This document shows, piece after piece, positions 1 through 9,600 of a DNA stretch of 64,000 nt; position 1 is the first letter of the stretch, and the number at the start of each line of letters is the position of its first letter. Under the pieces are notes generated by a model. It ran no database searches. It was not told the origin of the DNA and saw only the letters and a program-made list of their open reading frames with translations. A program made the translations under genes and the position numbers. This stretch comes from Blumeriella jaapii (Eukaryota; Ascomycota; Leotiomycetes; Helotiales; Drepanopezizaceae). The stretch lies in contig VWND01000003.1 in assembly GCA_009599575.1 (NCBI GenBank), positions 1,717,568-1,781,567 of the forward strand, in the 5' to 3' direction.

Positions 1-49
1 GGTCGGGCTGGAAGAGGGCGCGCATCGTGGTGGGGAGGGTGGATGTCAT
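1..49 (-). CDS. N-terminus of a probable alcohol dehydrogenase-like oxidoreductase (partial)
   Basis: Only the first 16 codons are inside the window, read leftwards from an ATG at 49. They give MTSTLPTTMRALFQPD. A start followed by MRAL(F/V).P is typical of zinc-type or quinone-type medium-chain dehydrogenases, where the first beta strand carries this pattern. That family resemblance is the only basis for the name. The second Met (residue 9) could be the true start, because family members often begin at that position. Everything downstream lies outside the window, so neither the cofactor site nor the zinc ligands can be checked. Confidence 0.35.
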   Translation of the reverse strand, partial: MTSTLPTTMRALFQPD

Positions 50-879
50 GGTTCTGGTTGTGTGTCTGTTGGGTTGGCTATTGGGTTGACTGTTGGTGGG
101 TCGGTTGTTGTGGGATTGTTTGATTGTGGGATTGAGGATGGAGTTGTGCTGAGGAGAAATACTGTTTGACGAGGGGTGGTGTTCAAGAGCGAGGGAAGAC
201 TTGAAGCTGGGGAATAGCGGGGTCAGGGTAAAGTACTCTTGCTGTTGTGCTACCCAAGCGAAGCAGGTGGATCAAGGACCTCGAGTAGGAAACAAGTCAG
301 CAAGTGATGTTGGGTGTGAGCATTCGGCAAAAGTCTTGGCGGATAAACAAATACCAGTAGCCTATCAAGTTGTTTCCTTCAGCCCGAGTCCGATTCAACC
401 TTCATCAAAGTCTCCGATAGATGTCGACTATCATCGATCTTTGCTATAACATTTCAACGTGTCACTGAGAAAACGTGGCAAACACCTCACTAGAATGCAC
501 TTTGGTTTTCGTTGATTGTGTCATTGTTCTGCACGTCCAGACACACCTTGTTGTCATCCTTGTGCGGAAGAAATGACACAAAGAAACCTATGCAGAGCTG
601 AACAATCTCACCGTATCCTAGGACTCCGTTGTCAAGTGAGTATTGACTCGCTATCGGCAATTATTACAGCACCATTACAAGGAAAAGCTACTGAAAGAGT
701 ACCAGATACTCGGAAAGCTAAAAGCAGGGGCTGACAGGAGTTTCTGTTCACACACGAAGTCGACAAGTGTTGTACATATAGGCTGACAGCAGGTACAGCA
801 GAGACTGATAGTTAACAAAAATCTGAGCGGATTCTGGTCTAGTCAAAAAGAGTTTGATAACGAGAAAGGGGGAAACTCA
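50..879. other. Intergenic region, no gene recognised
   Basis: This stretch lies between the start of the partial oxidoreductase and the 3' end of the next gene. It must contain the oxidoreductase promoter, which sits near a GT-rich stretch at 55-130. Short open frames at 201-449 and 516-734 have no recognisable protein pattern and no convincing splice sites. I see no RNA gene. Confidence 0.6.
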
Positions 880-2940
880 CTAGCTGGCCCAGCGGGAAGC
901 AGACAGGAACAAGGTTGTTGGCTGGTTTTCTGGAGCTTGTGGGGTGGAAGTACCAGTTGGTTGAGGAAGAACGGGAGCAGCCACCGCGGTAGCTGGAGCT
1001 GTTTCGAGGTTCGGAGGATTGGCCTGAACTTGGTCGGGAACTGGAGCACCCCATCCACCGTATTGCGCCACGAAAGGAGACCCGTTGAAAGTTCTATTGG
1101 CCTGGGTTTGACCCTGAAGAGCGCCGACGACATTGGCAGCACTTCCCCGACTTGGCAGACCAGCAGGAGCCGAATCAGGGGCAAGACTTTGACCGATGCT
1201 GCGAGGATCAAAGCTAGGTGCGAACGGGTTTTGGCCTGATTGAGCCACTGGAGGATTGGCGTTACCCCGGCTTTTGGCTAAATCAGCAAGAATGGCCCGA
1301 TCGATATCCGCATAGCTACTAGTGGTGCCTTGTTGAGCTTGAAACGGCTTTTCATTCTCGTTGAAAGCGGACGTGAAGGTGCCGTTGGGTGCGGTTCCCT
1401 GAGGAGCCGAGGCGGAAGGGGTTGCCCAACGAGAATCTGCAATTCCTTTGAATGTTAGCGGCGGGATCATGCTTAGAGGCAATGTCGACAACATCGATCA
1501 TCTCAACATCCATCTCGTGAGACGGAACTGGGGTAGATGATACAGGCGAAGGCTGGGACTTAACAGCACTCTTACTACCGCTAGCAGCCAATGCCATCCG
1601 AAGGTTGGCATCGACGGAGCTGTGATCGTACGTAGGACGACATGCAGCAGCGGCGGTAGCAGCAGCAACAGGGTTGACTGGTGTGGATGATGTGGCTAGC
1701 GTGTAAATTAATGGTGGGAAGGTGATGACAGCCATTCATCAAACTTACTGTGAACGGTCGATGGCTGCGGTGCGGTGGCTCTTGGGGCAGCACCATTCAT
1801 CTTCGACTTTGAGGGAAACCCCAAAACTCTGCCATCCTCGCTAATGTCACTCACGGCTGTACTTGGTCAGCTGTTGTTGCTACTTTCCGGCGGAGAGAAA
1901 TTCACCTAGTCCAATCGATCTCGCAATCTGTTCTATGGCCTTGACAGCGGAATCCTGATGCAGATGGGCTGGGATGAATGGCTTTCCGGGGTCTTGGGAC
2001 GATTGCTGGGTGGTCTCCGAGAAACGACCGGGACTGGGGACGGGCTGATCTGCCAAAGCGTTGAATGGTTGTCTGGCTGGTTGAAATGGGCCACCTGGGA
2101 CGAGACTTCCGGCGCCCTGGAAATCAAACCAGTTGCCAGTAGGTTGCTGGGACTGACCCGCAGACGGAGCAGCAGGGGTGAAGCCCTCAGCGTTCTGGTT
2201 ACCCGGCCCAGTAGCCGTGGGCTGGAGTTGGATGAGTTGAGGTTGGTCCGTAGCATCGTTGACTCCGTAGATTTGGTCACCACTCATCGGAGAAACCAGT
2301 ACCCCCCCAGATTGTGGATGCGTCTGAGGGTGATGGACAGCACTTTTCATTCCACGTCCAGAGATGCCGTCCATCGAGCCGATAGACTGTTGTGGCCCGG
2401 CATGCTGCCGACCACGATCAGAATTGGCTCCGGCGTCACCACTGCCACCCGTGAAGCCGCCATGTCCCGAACACCCGACGGGGCCCGAGCCGGCGCCGAT
2501 CGCACCAGGATACCGCTTCGGGCAGGAGACCTGGGAAGCGCAGGCAAAGTACGCGGAGCCCGAGAGCCGCGGCTCGCAACAGGACTGACGGCGCCAGTCT
2601 GGGCCGGTGTCGTCGCCGTGAACCCGGGAGCGGAGGTAGAAGGGCCCACCGTATACGGACCCATCATGCCCCAGCCCGCAGGAGCGCCAGATCTCGTGGC
2701 GCCAGGAGCGGCGGCGCGGGTGCTGGGGAGAAGAGCTGGGCGAGGCGGAGGGTGTGCTTTCCCGACGGCGGAGCCTCGACCACGCTGGACCGTGGCTGGA
2801 GCGCGGCCCCGCGCAGGACGCGGCTTTTTTCCAGCCTGAGTCAGACCCGCGTTGAAGGCCTTCATCTCGTCGAGCATCTCCTTGCTGTAGATCGGTGGTC
2901 GTGCATCGTTTCTGCCGGGGCCGTGATGGGCGTCGGACAT
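880..2940 (-). CDS. Hypothetical Pro/Gln/Ala-rich protein, five exons
   Basis: I do not recognise this protein. The model starts at the ATG at 2940 (MSDAHHGPGRND...) and uses exons 2590-2940, 1906-2530, 1749-1856, 1576-1677 and 880-1436. The introns are 59, 49, 71 and 139 nt, all GT-AG. The phases agree and the spliced length is 1743 nt, giving 580 residues. The first three introns are well supported. The fourth (1437-1575) is less certain, because part of it also reads as open frame. The product is of low complexity: an Arg/Pro-rich N-terminal third, a Gly/Gln-rich middle, and a Gln/Pro/Asn-rich tail. One ordered-looking stretch is at the end of exon 2 (DSAVKAIEQIARSIGL), continuing into exon 3 (SDISEDGRVLGF). 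Near the N-terminus, IYSKEMLDEM loosely resembles an eIF4E-binding helix. The protein is likely disordered and scaffold-like. Function unknown. Confidence 0.6.
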
Positions 2941-3642
2941 GGTGTTGGGGCTGTCGAGCTGGAGGGACGAAAGGAGCCGTAGGTGTATGAGGAGGGACGA
3001 AACGAGCGGTCGGTGTGGGAGGGACGGGCGCGAGAGCGGCAATGAGCGTTTTGCGAGAGAAGAAAAGAGAAAAGAGCGTGAAGCGAAAGGGAAAGGGAAA
3101 GAGAAAGAGAAAGGGAAACGTAAAGATCGTGAAGGGGGAGAGATAGGAAAAGAGGCCTCTGGACGACGACCTGAGTGAGTGTGTGGCCCGACGGCGGAAG
3201 AACACGACAGGCCGCGAAGAAAATTTTTCGTGGGCGTGAGTCGCAGTCGGCGTCGTCGTGGGGACGCTCGACGGGTTTGGGTGTGTTGACTCGGGAAGGC
3301 GCGACACGGCTAGCGCGCTTCACCACGTGAGTAGCACGTGACCCGCAACACACCGGGGAGCGAGGGAGGATTCTCGAGCAGCCAGGCGGCGCTGCGCAGA
3401 TGGCAGCATGCGCTCTGCACGCGAAGCAGGGTGGCTCGGCCTCTCCAGGTCCGTCGAGATGGCCAGGTAGAGTGCCGGGCCCGTCACGCCGCACACCGGA
3501 GCGCTCTGCTTCTGCGACCCGGGTCGGAGCGCCGGTGGACAGCGCACCGAGTCGGGCACCGCCAACGTGGAACGTCACTCACAGGAGGAAGTGCAGCAGA
3601 CGAGAGACCTTTCGCAGGCGCATGTCACAGGTGAACGTTTCT
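2941..3642. other. Promoter region and 5' leader of the Pro/Gln-rich gene
   Basis: This spacer lies between two leftward genes. It contains a purine-rich stretch (GAAAGG/GAGAAA units, about 3050-3130) that would be a pyrimidine-rich leader in the transcript of the gene to the left. A pair of CACGTG sites lies at 3324-3340. No coding sequence is supported. Confidence 0.6.
3324..3340. promoter_or_regulatory. Pair of CACGTG palindromes spaced 11 bp apart
   Basis: CACGTG occurs at 3324-3329 and again at 3335-3340, followed by ACCC. CACGTG is the core site of bHLH factors; in fungi, Cbf1-type factors prefer (G)TCACGTGAC-like sites. The pair lies about 385 bp upstream of the start codon at 2940, in the expected promoter. 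Binding itself is inferred. Confidence 0.45.
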
Positions 3643-4368
3643 TCACTTGCTACGCTTGATCGCCTCGATGCGCTTCCCCCACGATGGTCCTCCCCGCCAC
3701 GCACCGTCACGACGTCTCTCCGGCCCGGGCCCCCGGTCCTCCCTCGTCCCAGCCCCAGCCCCAGCCCCAGCGCCAGGGTCGACGGCCTCGATCCTCACCC
3801 TCCGGTACTCCGCCTTCCCAGCTTCCTCTAACCAGCCGACCTTCACTTCCGTCAGCGCGTCCCGCACGACCTTCATCAAGGCGCCCGCGTGGGGCGCGTC
3901 CTCGAGCAGGCCCACAAAGGAGACCCGCGGCACGCCGAGGGCTGCGCAGAGGCGAGCCTCGCTGTTCGACGAGAGTGGCACGAGGCGGGTGGGGGGAAGC
4001 GAAGGGTGCGCGAGCGAGGCTGTGTGCGCCAGAGCCGGGAGATGGGCCGCGAGGACCGACGCCTGGGCCGCGGAAGAGGGAAGGAAGATGGCCGATACGT
4101 GCTGGACGTCCACGACGTCGTCCCGCCGATGGCCCGGCGGCTCACGCGTCGGGGCATCGGGACCCGGGTCCGGGATGGGCGACGCCGGTCGCCGTGTCGC
4201 GTGCTGGGAGAGGCGTTCCAGATGCCGGGTGATGCTGTTGAGGCCGACGACCACGGACCGCGAGATCTCGGGACGCGCGGGCACGGGCGGCGTCGCGTCG
4301 GGGACGATGCCCGTCTGCTGCGCTTCCGTCCTCTGGCGCTTTCGCGCACGCCGGCCCTGGGAGGGCAT
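3643..4368 (-). CDS. POP3: RNase P / RNase MRP protein subunit Pop3
   Basis: A single-exon frame of 241 residues from the ATG at 4368 to the TGA at 3643. Pop3 is a protein subunit shared by nuclear RNase P (tRNA 5' processing) and RNase MRP (rRNA processing). The family pattern is clear in order: a basic nuclear-type N-terminus (GRRARKRQR, residues 5-13), the segment VVVGLNSITRHLERLSQ (about 39-55), the strand VSAIFLPSS followed by a helix ending in HLP (about 90-110), TRLVPLSSNSEARLCAALG (about 127-145), and VSFVGLLEDAP (about 148-158). The Gly/Ala/Arg-rich tail (GAGAGAGAG) is low complexity. A strong donor (CAG/GTGAGG) near 4493 suggests a possible upstream, mostly untranslated exon. Codon use is GC-rich, like its neighbours. 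Confidence 0.8.
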   Translation of the reverse strand: MPSQGRRARKRQRTEAQQTGIVPDATPPVPARPEISRSVVVGLNSITRHLERLSQHATRRPASPIPDPGPDAPTREPPGHRRDDVVDVQHVSAIFLPSSAAQASVLAAHLPALAHTASLAHPSLPPTRLVPLSSNSEARLCAALGVPRVSFVGLLEDAPHAGALMKVVRDALTEVKVGWLEEAGKAEYRRVRIEAVDPGAGAGAGAGTREDRGPGPERRRDGAWRGGPSWGKRIEAIKRSK

Positions 4369-4855
4369 CGCGTGGGTGCGGCGGTGGTGGCCGATGGGCG
4401 CGAGGAGACTGTCCCGTGCCGGCGCTGGTCAGCATCATGCCCGGCCCCGCCTCGACTCGTCTCGCCGTGATGCAGAAGGGCACCTCACCTGCACAGAAGC
4501 TCCAGCATCGTGTCTTGCAGCTCGGGCGAGACGTCCGGCCTACGACAGGTCGCTGTTAGCCGCGGCCGACGACACGGGGGTGCGAGCAGGGCGTGGGAAG
4601 ACGGACCACGCGGGAGCCGTGAAGGGGGATTCCAGCTGGTAGATCGTCTTTCGTTTGCCGTCCGCGGCGGTTGGAGCTCTCCGGGACATGGTGGTGAAGG
4701 CGTTTGCTCAGGTCGTGTGGCGTACACGGGTCGCGGCAGGATGGGGTGTCGGCCTTGTCGGATGGGGTGGGCGCCGTCTCGCGGTCGTGATGTGGTTTTC
4801 GCACCGTCCCCGAAGGCCCTGTTCTCTTCGTCGGTCTCGAGTCGTGCGAGTTCGT

Positions 4856-4879
4856 GGGGGGGGGGGGGGGGGGGGGGGG
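4856..4879 (+). repeat. Poly-G run of 24
   Basis: Twenty-four consecutive G on the + strand, directly after CGT and before AACTGG. The exact length is likely unreliable, given the homopolymer errors elsewhere in this window. Confidence 0.85.
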
Positions 4880-5616
4880 AACTGGAAGGTGAAGTATTCG
4901 CTCGCTCTCTCTGACTTCTCTGAACTCTCTGCCGCTGGCAGATGCATACGGATGACTAAGTCGTCGCTCGCCGTAGCCACAGGGCACGCCACGCTGCAGG
5001 AGCGGATGGCGCGCTTGGCAGCGCGTTCGCGAGGAGAGGGCGGGGGGATCCGTTTGCATGGGATGCACTTAAAGTGTGAAAGCTTGCCGTGACGGCGGGA
5101 TCCAGGCAGATCATCGGCTTAAGGTTTGGGCGGGTGCCGATCGGTCGGTTTGACACACTTGATAGATCGTGGTACAGTACAGTACGGTACTGTAGTTATG
5201 AGTGTCCGTCGTCGTGCTGTCGGGGGGGGAGGGGGATGCTGGTGCTGGTGCTGGTGCTGGGGAGACCGTCCGGACCGCCGGGTCGCGAAGCGTCGCGGCG
5301 CGGATGGGGAGATACCGGGAGAGGGCGGGCATGTGGCGAGAACAGAGATGGCAGAAAAGTTGTCCAGACCGAAGCTTGATGATCGAGGGCGGGCGAAGAG
5401 ATATCGGTCCCCGAAAATGGCCCGTGCACCATCGATACACCACGTCGCGACCGACAGTGCCGTGCCGTGCGGCACATACTGTGTACATGTACCGTACAGA
5501 ACATACCGTACCGTTCCGGAAAAGACTGTAGGATATGTAGAAGCGGATGTGTGGAGATCGAGTGCGAGAATCCGGCGCGATGTGTGGATTGGGATTAGCG
5601 CCGCAGGACACGAGAG

Positions 5617-5668
5617 CGGAGGGGGCGGAGGGGCGGAGGGGCGGAGGGGCGGAGGGGGCGGAGGGGGG
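5617..5668 (+). repeat. GGAGGGGC tandem array, G-quadruplex-type
   Basis: Five to six imperfect copies of an eight-base G-rich unit. The run of repeated G4 blocks separated by one to four bases fits a G-quadruplex-forming sequence in the POP3/USP divergent promoter. Confidence 0.75.
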
Positions 5669-6603
5669 TAACGAAGATCGCCCACAGGCAGCAGAGAGAG
5701 GGCACGGGAGAGGAGACACCCGCCGCGTGCACCATGAGCCCAACATCGTGCCCCGCGCCTTACCCCATCCGATCTAGCGCCCACTCTCCCATACCCCCCG
5801 ACCTCGTCCAGTCCCGTCCAGTCACCCCTCCATCCACAAGCCCGTGGATCAGCAAAAAGGGCTCCACCACAGGCCCGGCGGGCGACATTCTGCAAGCGTG
5901 CCGTCCGGTCTGTACCTCACCTTTCTTCTCTCTCCCTGCATTCGCATTCATTCGCATTCACCTTCAGCTTCAGCTTCACCTTGAGCTTCACCTTCACCTC
6001 CGCCGTCACGACCTCCGCCGCGACCCTGCCATTGGTGCTTGTCGGGCCCTCGATCGTGTGCTGCCGCCGTCCTGGATGACGCCCGCCGACCGACACACGT
6101 CTCGGTCGCTGATGCTCGCTCGAAGTTGAATCATCCGAATCGCTGCCTCCCCTCACCCACGTCCCTGCGGCGTCGGGCTTCATTCACGCTGCCATTGCGA
6201 GTGCGAAGTGACAGAAGCTGCTGCCTGCGCTGCCTGCGCGGCCTCGGAGGAAGCTACAATACGGTGCGGTCTCTGCCACTGTTCCAGCACCAGCAGCACC
6301 ACAACCACGACCAGCACCAGCACGACCACGACCACGACCACCACGACTACCACGACCGATGCACCGCTCCTTTCTTGCCTGTTGAGCTCTCCCAGCTGCT
6401 CGGAACACCAGCACGACCACGAGCACGACTACCACCACGACCACCTCCTCCTCCACCCTGCCCTTCGCTTTCCAACCCACCAACCACTCGGCCTCGCCCT
6501 CGCCCTCGCCCTCGCCCTCGCCCCCCCCCTCCCCCCTTCCCCCCCTCCTCCTCCTCCTCCCTCCTCCCTCCTCTCTCCTCTCTCCCCCGGCCGGTCCTGC
6601 CCA

Positions 6604-9600
6604 ATGGAAGAATCTTCAAGCAGCCGTGCGACGTCCACCGAGCCGTGCTCCGCTCCAGGTCGCCCCAACCCCTTCTTCGACGACACCGCGGCGCAGTCCG
6701 CTCGCAAACGCCCCAGACTCGCGCGCGGCCGATCGAGAAGCAGATCCGTCGACACGGCGCGAGGAGACGAGACGCGTCCACACCCGATGTCTGCCCTCCC
6801 ACACACCTCCGACCCGGCGGCGCCCGCGGCCGTCCGGCCTGCCACGCCCACGCGCACCCCCCCCGAGCGGCCCGCGGAGCCAGCCTCGAGCCGGGTCACC
6901 ATCAACCTCCGGACCAACCGCCGGCCGGGCGCGGGGTCCTCCTCGCCGCCCTCGCCGCCCTCGCCCCGCTCGCCGCCCTCGCCCACGAGCCCCGCGACCA
7001 TGACCCACGACCGCGAACACGAGGGGGCGAGGGCCAGCGTCGAGTCGGAGAGCGATGGCTTGTCGACGGTCCCGGCCATCGAAACCCCCTCCTCGTCCGC
7101 CTCGCGCATGGAGAGCCCCCAGATCGAGGCCCTGCCCTTGACCGACCACGAGGAGGACTACTTTCAGGCCACGCCCGGCACCGCCGCCCGGGATCCCATC
7201 TCGACCTTTCCCTACAAGGATGACCACGAGTCGGCGCTGGTCGCCTTGGAGCGCATCTCGAACTACTTCCAGTTCCGTAAGTGCCCCTCCCCCACGCGCC
7301 TTGGCGGTCCCTCTACTGATCGGCGCAGAGGAGGTGGAGGATCCGGATTGCTTCCTCAAGATGAGCGCCTGGATACGGGACTATCTGTCCACCCACGACG
7401 GGGACCTGGACCGTTTCGCGGCCTCCTTCGACCAGAACCGCGAATTCTGGAAGATGTTCCCCAAGCTGATCTGGGCCTTGAGCAATCGCAGGTACGCACG
7501 CGGGGCCCGGTCCCGCGCGAACCCTCGACTAACGTGTGCTAGTCGCTTCTTCGGTCAGTTCCTGAATGAGCATGCCGCTGGCCGTCGCGCCGTGTCCCGG
7601 ATGTTCGTGGCCTACGCGAGCATCGCCGGGCGGTTCGTGGCCATGGACGTCCACCGACTCTCGGCCCACGACCCGGCGGGCAGCGCACATGGACCCGACC
7701 TGGGGAGTCCCGACCTCCTGCTCGCCTATGCGCATTTGATCTCCCCCGAGGCGTCGGCACCGCACATCGGGGCCAATCTCAAGCGACACTACCGGTGGGC
7801 GTGGGACGAGGACCTGGCCGCCATGACGGACGCCTTCGTGGCCCACGGAGGGACCATTCCCCACGTCACCGAGCTGGTCGAGGGCCAGTTGAGGGGGATC
7901 TCCCGCAATCCCAAATCCATCGATCACCTCGCGAGCGCCTCCCACGCCGTGTCCAGAGCGGTGACGGGCGTGGTGCCGAGGTTCCGCAACGGGGAGGCAC
8001 GCCATTCCGACGAACACGATCGGTTGGTGCGCGAGGGCTACCGCTTCTTCCACGTCATGTCTCGCGGACTCCTCCTCATCATCGAGAAGCACATCCCTTG
8101 CTTCTCCGTCCACAGCGCCGTCTCGCACATGACGTGCCTCTCGAGTCTGTTCCAGTACGCGCTCCAGTACGAAATCGGGCCCGTCCGCGAACTGCTCGAG
8201 CGGCGTCGGCGCGAACATGCCGCGATCATGCGGAAGGACTTCCCCCAGATCCTCTCCCGCGAATGGAAATTCCAGATCCTGCACAAGCTCATCACCTCAT
8301 CGCAGATGCAATTGCGGGTCACGGGCGTGTCCAGCATGCAGAGTGAGCTCTTGAGTCTGTATGACAAGTACAAGCCCGACAACCACGGCCCGATCCCCCC
8401 CATCCTCTTGTTCTTTGCGAACTGGATCATCGACAGCCACATTCTCGATTACCTCGTCGGCGTCGGGTCGCACCCGGAGCTCATCGGCGACAGCTACAAC
8501 ATCCTGGGCTTTCTCATTGCCACGAAGACCTACACCTCGCAGCTGACCGACAAGACCTGGCAAACGGTCACGGAGAGCCAGGATCCCCGGGTGGTGGAGG
8601 CCATCGTGGTGGTGCTGCGCAAGATTCTGAGCCTGCTCGAATACGCCGAACTTCTCTACCTGTGCGAAAAGCTTGGCGACATCCCGGTGGAATCCTTCTC
8701 CCCCGTCATGCGCGATTACTGCCAATCTCTGTGCGCCTTGCTGATTGAAAAGGCCAACCAAGACCGCGTGCCGCAACTGGATGCGCAACCGTACGAGCTG
8801 TGTGTCCGGCTGATCCGCGAGTCCTCGGTGCTCACCGTCGCAGCTACGGCTGCCTACCCGAACATCCTGACCTTCGCCACCGAGAGGTTGCGCGACCTCC
8901 TCGGTCGTGGCCCTCCGGACGCCGCTCGCGACAGCATCTATCGCACGTGCATCACCGACATCGCGTCGAACAGCAGGACGGCGCCCGGAAGCATCGTGGT
9001 CATCGGCACGTTGCTCCACAAGCATCCGGCCGATCTGCCCAAGATGACGGCCGAGTACGCGCTGACCCAGCTTCTGGTCGAGGATCTCGAGCGGGCGACG
9101 GAGAGCGAGCGCCGCCAATCGGCCACCCGGCCGTCCGACGATGATGCGGTGAGTGTGGTGCGACGTGAGATCATCCAACTCATCATCCAACACGAACCAG
9201 CCACCCTCTCTCCGGACCTGGGCGCGCGTTTGTGGGAGGTCCTCGTGGGTCGCAAATCGATCGTGTCCGAGGAGCGGAGCATGTCGTGGCAGCTTCTCAA
9301 CACGGTCGCCAAGTCTCAGGGTCGCAACAATGTCTTCATTGCGTCCTGCTTCCAGGACTTCATGCCAGGTCTGCCTCCCGATTGTTTTACCACCGGATCC
9401 CTGGATTTCGTGCGGGTCGCCATCACCTTGTGGTTTGACGAGGTGAGAGAAGACTTTGTCGCGGAAAAGAGAGCGTTCGACTCGCCCGCCCTCGATCAAC
9501 TCTGGCGCTTGATCTTGACGGCACCCCCGAGCACCATCGACGCCCCGGCGATCAACGTCCTGGTTGATACCTTTGTCAACAGCGCCCTGATCTGCAAGAT

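Larger units (their letters stand above)
4369..6603. other. Divergent intergenic region, repeat-rich, no gene supported
   Basis: This 2.2 kb separates the leftward POP3 from the rightward USP gene, so it carries both promoters. It is full of low-complexity sequence: a 24-G run (4856-4879), GTACTGT-type arrays (about 5173-5194 and 5484-5515), CTGGTG repeats (about 5239-5260), a GGAGGGGC array (5617-5668), CTTCA/GCTTCA hexamers (about 5941-6000), and (CCT)n/(CAC)n runs up to 6590. Several long frames exist on both strands, but they consist of these repeats and show no protein pattern. Confidence 0.6.
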
